The position numbers were made by a program, and so were the translations under genes. This document shows positions 61,477 to 64,000 of a stretch of 64,000 nucleotides of DNA, piece by piece. Each line of letters starts with the position of its first letter. Position 1 is the first letter of the stretch. Source of the DNA: Caproicibacter fermentans (GTDB lineage Bacteria > Bacillota > Clostridia > Oscillospirales > Acutalibacteraceae); the NCBI RefSeq assembly GCF_009746625.1, contig NZ_VWXL01000003.1, forward strand, positions 41,286-105,285, written 5' to 3'. A model generated the notes under the pieces. The model saw nothing but the letters and a program-made list of their open reading frames with translations, was not told where the DNA came from and searched no databases.

Positions 61477-63849
61477 ATGTCTAAAAATATGGAACTGAGG
61501 AAAAAGGTTCTTGAGAAAGAGTTTTCCCGAATGAATGCAAAACAGCGGGAGGCGGTTTTTACCGTTAACGGACCGCTTTTAATTCTGGCCGGCGCCGGAA
61601 GCGGAAAAACAACGGTTCTGGTCAACCGTATCGCAAATCTGGTTCGTTACGGAAATGCTTATCAATCCTTACAGGAGCCTTCTTTGACCCCGGACGAGAC
61701 AGGGGAGGTCACGCGCTTTTTGGAAAGCGGTCAACAGCTATCTCCGCAAACGCGCGACCGGCTTGCGGACGACCCCTGCCCTCCCTGGAGGATCTTGGCC
61801 ATCACCTTTACCAACAAGGCTGCGGAAGAGCTGAAAAACAGGCTTGGCGCCATGTTGGGCGAAGTCGGCGACGAGGTCTGGGCGTCAACCTTCCATTCCT
61901 CCTGTGCCCGCATGCTGCGCAAGGACGGAGAACGCCTCGGTTTTACGAGGCATTTTACCATCTACGATACCGACGATTCCCGCAGAGTTATTAAGGATTG
62001 CCAGAAGAAACTGGGAATTGACGACAAGAAACTTTCTTATAAAGCGATTCTTGCGGAAATCTCCCGCGCGAAGGACAGTCTCATCGGACCGGATGAATAT
62101 ATCAGGGACGCGGGGGGCGACGAACGGGTTGAAAAGATTGGTGCCGCTTACCGCCTTTATCAGGCGGCGCTGAAAAATTCGGACGCCATGGATTTTGACG
62201 ATCTGATTGTGCACACCATCCGGATGTTCCAACAGAACCCGGACGTTCTTGATTATTATCAGAACCGGTTCCGTTATTTTTTGGTTGACGAATATCAGGA
62301 TACCAGCCACGCACAGTATGTGTTTATCAAGATGCTGGCTCAGAAAAGCGGCAATCTCTGCGTGGTGGGCGACGACGATCAGAGTATTTACAAATTCCGA
62401 GGAGCGACGGTTGAAAATATCCTGAGCTTTGAAAAGACGTTTCCGAACGCCAAAGTGATCCGGCTGGAACAGAATTACCGTTCCACCAAGACGATTCTGG
62501 CGGCGGCAAACGCGGTGATTGCGAACAACGAAAACCGGAAGGGGAAAACCCTGTGGACTGAAAATCAGGAAGGAAAAAAAATCCAGGCCAGAACGGCCTC
62601 CAGCGAACAGGACGAAGCTTCTTTCATCGCGGACAGAATTTTGGAAGGAGTGGCATCCGGCCGCAGATTTTCCGACTTTGCCGTTCTTTACCGCATGAAC
62701 ACGCAGTCAAACGCTTTGGAAAAGGTTTTTGCTAAGTCCGGAATCAAATATCGGATCATCGGCGGCCAGCGCTTTTATGACCGCCGTGAAATCAGGGATA
62801 TGACGGCGTACCTGAATGTAATCAATAATCCGGACGATGAAGTGCGGCTTCAGCGGATCATCAACCGTCCGAAAAGGTCCATCGGGGACAAGACGATTGC
62901 GCAGGCGTCGGAGATTGCCGCCCAACTGGGCGAAAGTCTGTTTTCCGTCATCAGCCATGCGGATGAATTCGATCCGCTGAAACGGTCGGCTCCCAAACTT
63001 CTCGTTTTTTCCCAAATGATACAGGAACTGTCTGAGACGGCCTCGGACGGGAAAACAGGACTCGGGGAGCTGTATCAGCAGCTTCTGCAAAAGACAGGGT
63101 ATCTGGACGCTTTGCTGGCTTCCGGTGAGGAGGATGCGCAGGACCGTGCGGACAATGTGCGTGAATTGTCGACCAACCTGATAAAGTATGAGGAGGATAA
63201 CGGAGAAGAAGCGAGTCTTTCCGGATTTTTGGAAGAGGTTTCGCTTCTTACGGACATCGACAATTACGACGGCTCGTCCGACGCCGCCGTCCTGATGACC
63301 ATGCACTCCGCGAAGGGATTGGAATTTCCGGTTGTTTTTCTTCCCGGCTTTGAAGAGGGGATTTTTCCGGGGATGCAGGTGCTCTATAATCCCGGAGAGG
63401 TCGAGGAGGAGCGCAGACTGGCTTATGTTGCGATCACGCGTGCGAAAGAAGAGCTGTACATACTGAACTCGGAGTACAGAATGCTGTTCGGCAGCAGCCT
63501 GCACAATCTGCCTTCGCGGTTTTTGCGGGAAGTTCCGGAGGAGCTGCTGGAGAAGAGCCGCTCGCGCGACTGGAAGAAGCCGAAGCCGGGGGTTGTCCTT
63601 CCGACTTCGGCAAGGGAAGCAAGGGCGGTTACCACCGAGGCCGCCCGCAATTTTGGGCCCGCTTTCACTCCGGCCGAGGAAACGAAGGTTGTTTTTCGGA
63701 CCGGGGACGGCGTTGTGCATAAAACCTTTGGACCCGGAGTGGTCCTGTCCGCTTCCTCCATGGGGAACGATACCCTGCTGGAGATTGCGTTCGACAAGGC
63801 GGGAACCAAAAAGCTGATGGCGAACTTTGCCCGTTTGCAAAAAATATAA
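61477..63849 (+). CDS. pcrA: PcrA/UvrD-type DNA helicase, 790 aa
   Basis: Start taken as ATG 61477 after GGCGGTGGAG; GTG 61468 is possible. SF1A motifs in order: Q motif region LNAKQREAV-like, Walker A AGAGSGKTT (38-46), FTNKAAEEL, VDEYQDTS, VVGDDDQSIYKFRGA, LEQNYRST, TMHSAKGLEFPVVF and VAITRAKEEL. The end has a Tudor-like domain (GDGVVHKTFGPGVVL) that binds RNA polymerase in Gram-positive PcrA. It unwinds DNA in repair and at stalled replication or transcription. Confidence 0.95.
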   Translation: MSKNMELRKKVLEKEFSRMNAKQREAVFTVNGPLLILAGAGSGKTTVLVNRIANLVRYGNAYQSLQEPSLTPDETGEVTRFLESGQQLSPQTRDRLADDPCPPWRILAITFTNKAAEELKNRLGAMLGEVGDEVWASTFHSSCARMLRKDGERLGFTRHFTIYDTDDSRRVIKDCQKKLGIDDKKLSYKAILAEISRAKDSLIGPDEYIRDAGGDERVEKIGAAYRLYQAALKNSDAMDFDDLIVHTIRMFQQNPDVLDYYQNRFRYFLVDEYQDTSHAQYVFIKMLAQKSGNLCVVGDDDQSIYKFRGATVENILSFEKTFPNAKVIRLEQNYRSTKTILAAANAVIANNENRKGKTLWTENQEGKKIQARTASSEQDEASFIADRILEGVASGRRFSDFAVLYRMNTQSNALEKVFAKSGIKYRIIGGQRFYDRREIRDMTAYLNVINNPDDEVRLQRIINRPKRSIGDKTIAQASEIAAQLGESLFSVISHADEFDPLKRSAPKLLVFSQMIQELSETASDGKTGLGELYQQLLQKTGYLDALLASGEEDAQDRADNVRELSTNLIKYEEDNGEEASLSGFLEEVSLLTDIDNYDGSSDAAVLMTMHSAKGLEFPVVFLPGFEEGIFPGMQVLYNPGEVEEERRLAYVAITRAKEELYILNSEYRMLFGSSLHNLPSRFLREVPEELLEKSRSRDWKKPKPGVVLPTSAREARAVTTEAARNFGPAFTPAEETKVVFRTGDGVVHKTFGPGVVLSASSMGNDTLLEIAFDKAGTKKLMANFARLQKI

Positions 63850-63903
63850 CATCTCTGCGCGATTGAAAAACAAGGGGCCGTTGCAAAACGGCACGAAAAA
63901 AAA

Positions 63904-63948
63904 GTCGGAGCAACCATACGAAAAGGTATTGGCAGCTCCGGCTTTTTG
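63904..63948 (+). terminator. terminator after pcrA
   Basis: GTCGGAGC (from about 63904) faces GCTCCGGC (to about 63942), with inner ACC/GGT pairs, followed by TTTTT. Preceded by an A run, so it may act both ways. Coordinates are approximate. Confidence 0.7.
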
Positions 63949-64000
63949 CTTTAAAATTTAGTTGTGAAAAAAAATAAAAAGCTCTTAGAGCATAACAGAT

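Noticed and set aside
1..64000. CRISPR array or tRNA genes
   Set aside because: No regularly spaced repeats of CRISPR size and no tRNA-like cloverleaf sequence were noticed; the prophage uses asnB, not a tRNA, as its site.

Overview
The window looks like the chromosome of a GC-moderate, low-motility-type Clostridia bacterium (Firmicutes, probably Oscillospirales/Ruminococcaceae-like). Reasons: strong GGAGG ribosome binding sites, sigma-A promoters, frequent GTG starts, an OadG/OadB sodium pump pair, DUF1836, DUF421/DUF4363 and GPH/FGGY/ROK sugar genes, and a siphovirus prophage whose genes resemble those of clostridial phages. The species cannot be named from the sequence alone. No rRNA, tRNA or CRISPR array was seen.

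Layout. 1-8648: a surface-polysaccharide region with four glycosyltransferases of types GT4 and GT2, one more GT4 on the minus strand that is a paralogue of the first gene, a Wzz/BY-kinase-like protein with a degenerate P-loop, and a DUF421-DUF4363 membrane pair. 8709-10157: a radical SAM/SPASM protein. 10431-14182: a promoter, murE and murF (peptidoglycan precursor ligases), then a secreted NlpC/P60 hydrolase preceded by a striking helically phased TGT array.

14674-51240: a 36.6-kb prophage inserted in asnB (asparagine synthetase). The 3' part of asnB lies at 14239-14676 and the 5' part at 51237-52655. Joining them at a shared GTCC restores an in-frame 617-residue AsnB. A large serine recombinase sits at the right end. 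Most phage genes are on the minus strand: DNA polymerase, primase-helicase, HNH, terminase, portal, protease, capsid, connectors, tail. Plus-strand cargo is inserted between them: a six-gene defence-type operon (HsdR, HsdM, HsdS, ImmA/IrrE peptidase, PD-(D/E)XK protein, GIY-YIG protein), a MuF-linked barnase with its barstar, a MarR regulator with a membrane protein, and an unknown 90-residue protein. The large terminase and tape measure genes carry frameshifts, another phage gene carries an in-frame stop, and no holin, endolysin or CI-type repressor was found. The element therefore looks defective, domesticated or affected by sequence errors, while its cargo is intact.

52820-57999: a carbohydrate operon (SDR oxidoreductase, FGGY kinase, GPH symporter) divergent from a ROK repressor, with promoters and tandem operator-like repeats between them. 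58139-59549: DUF1836 and AraC-type regulators. 59731-61316: OadG and OadB sodium-pump subunits without an adjacent carboxyltransferase. 61477-63849: PcrA/UvrD helicase.

The most interesting points are the prophage-split asnB, the defence-type operon, the MuF-barnase/barstar cargo, the apparent ATC start of the tape measure gene, and the phased regulatory array before the NlpC/P60 gene.
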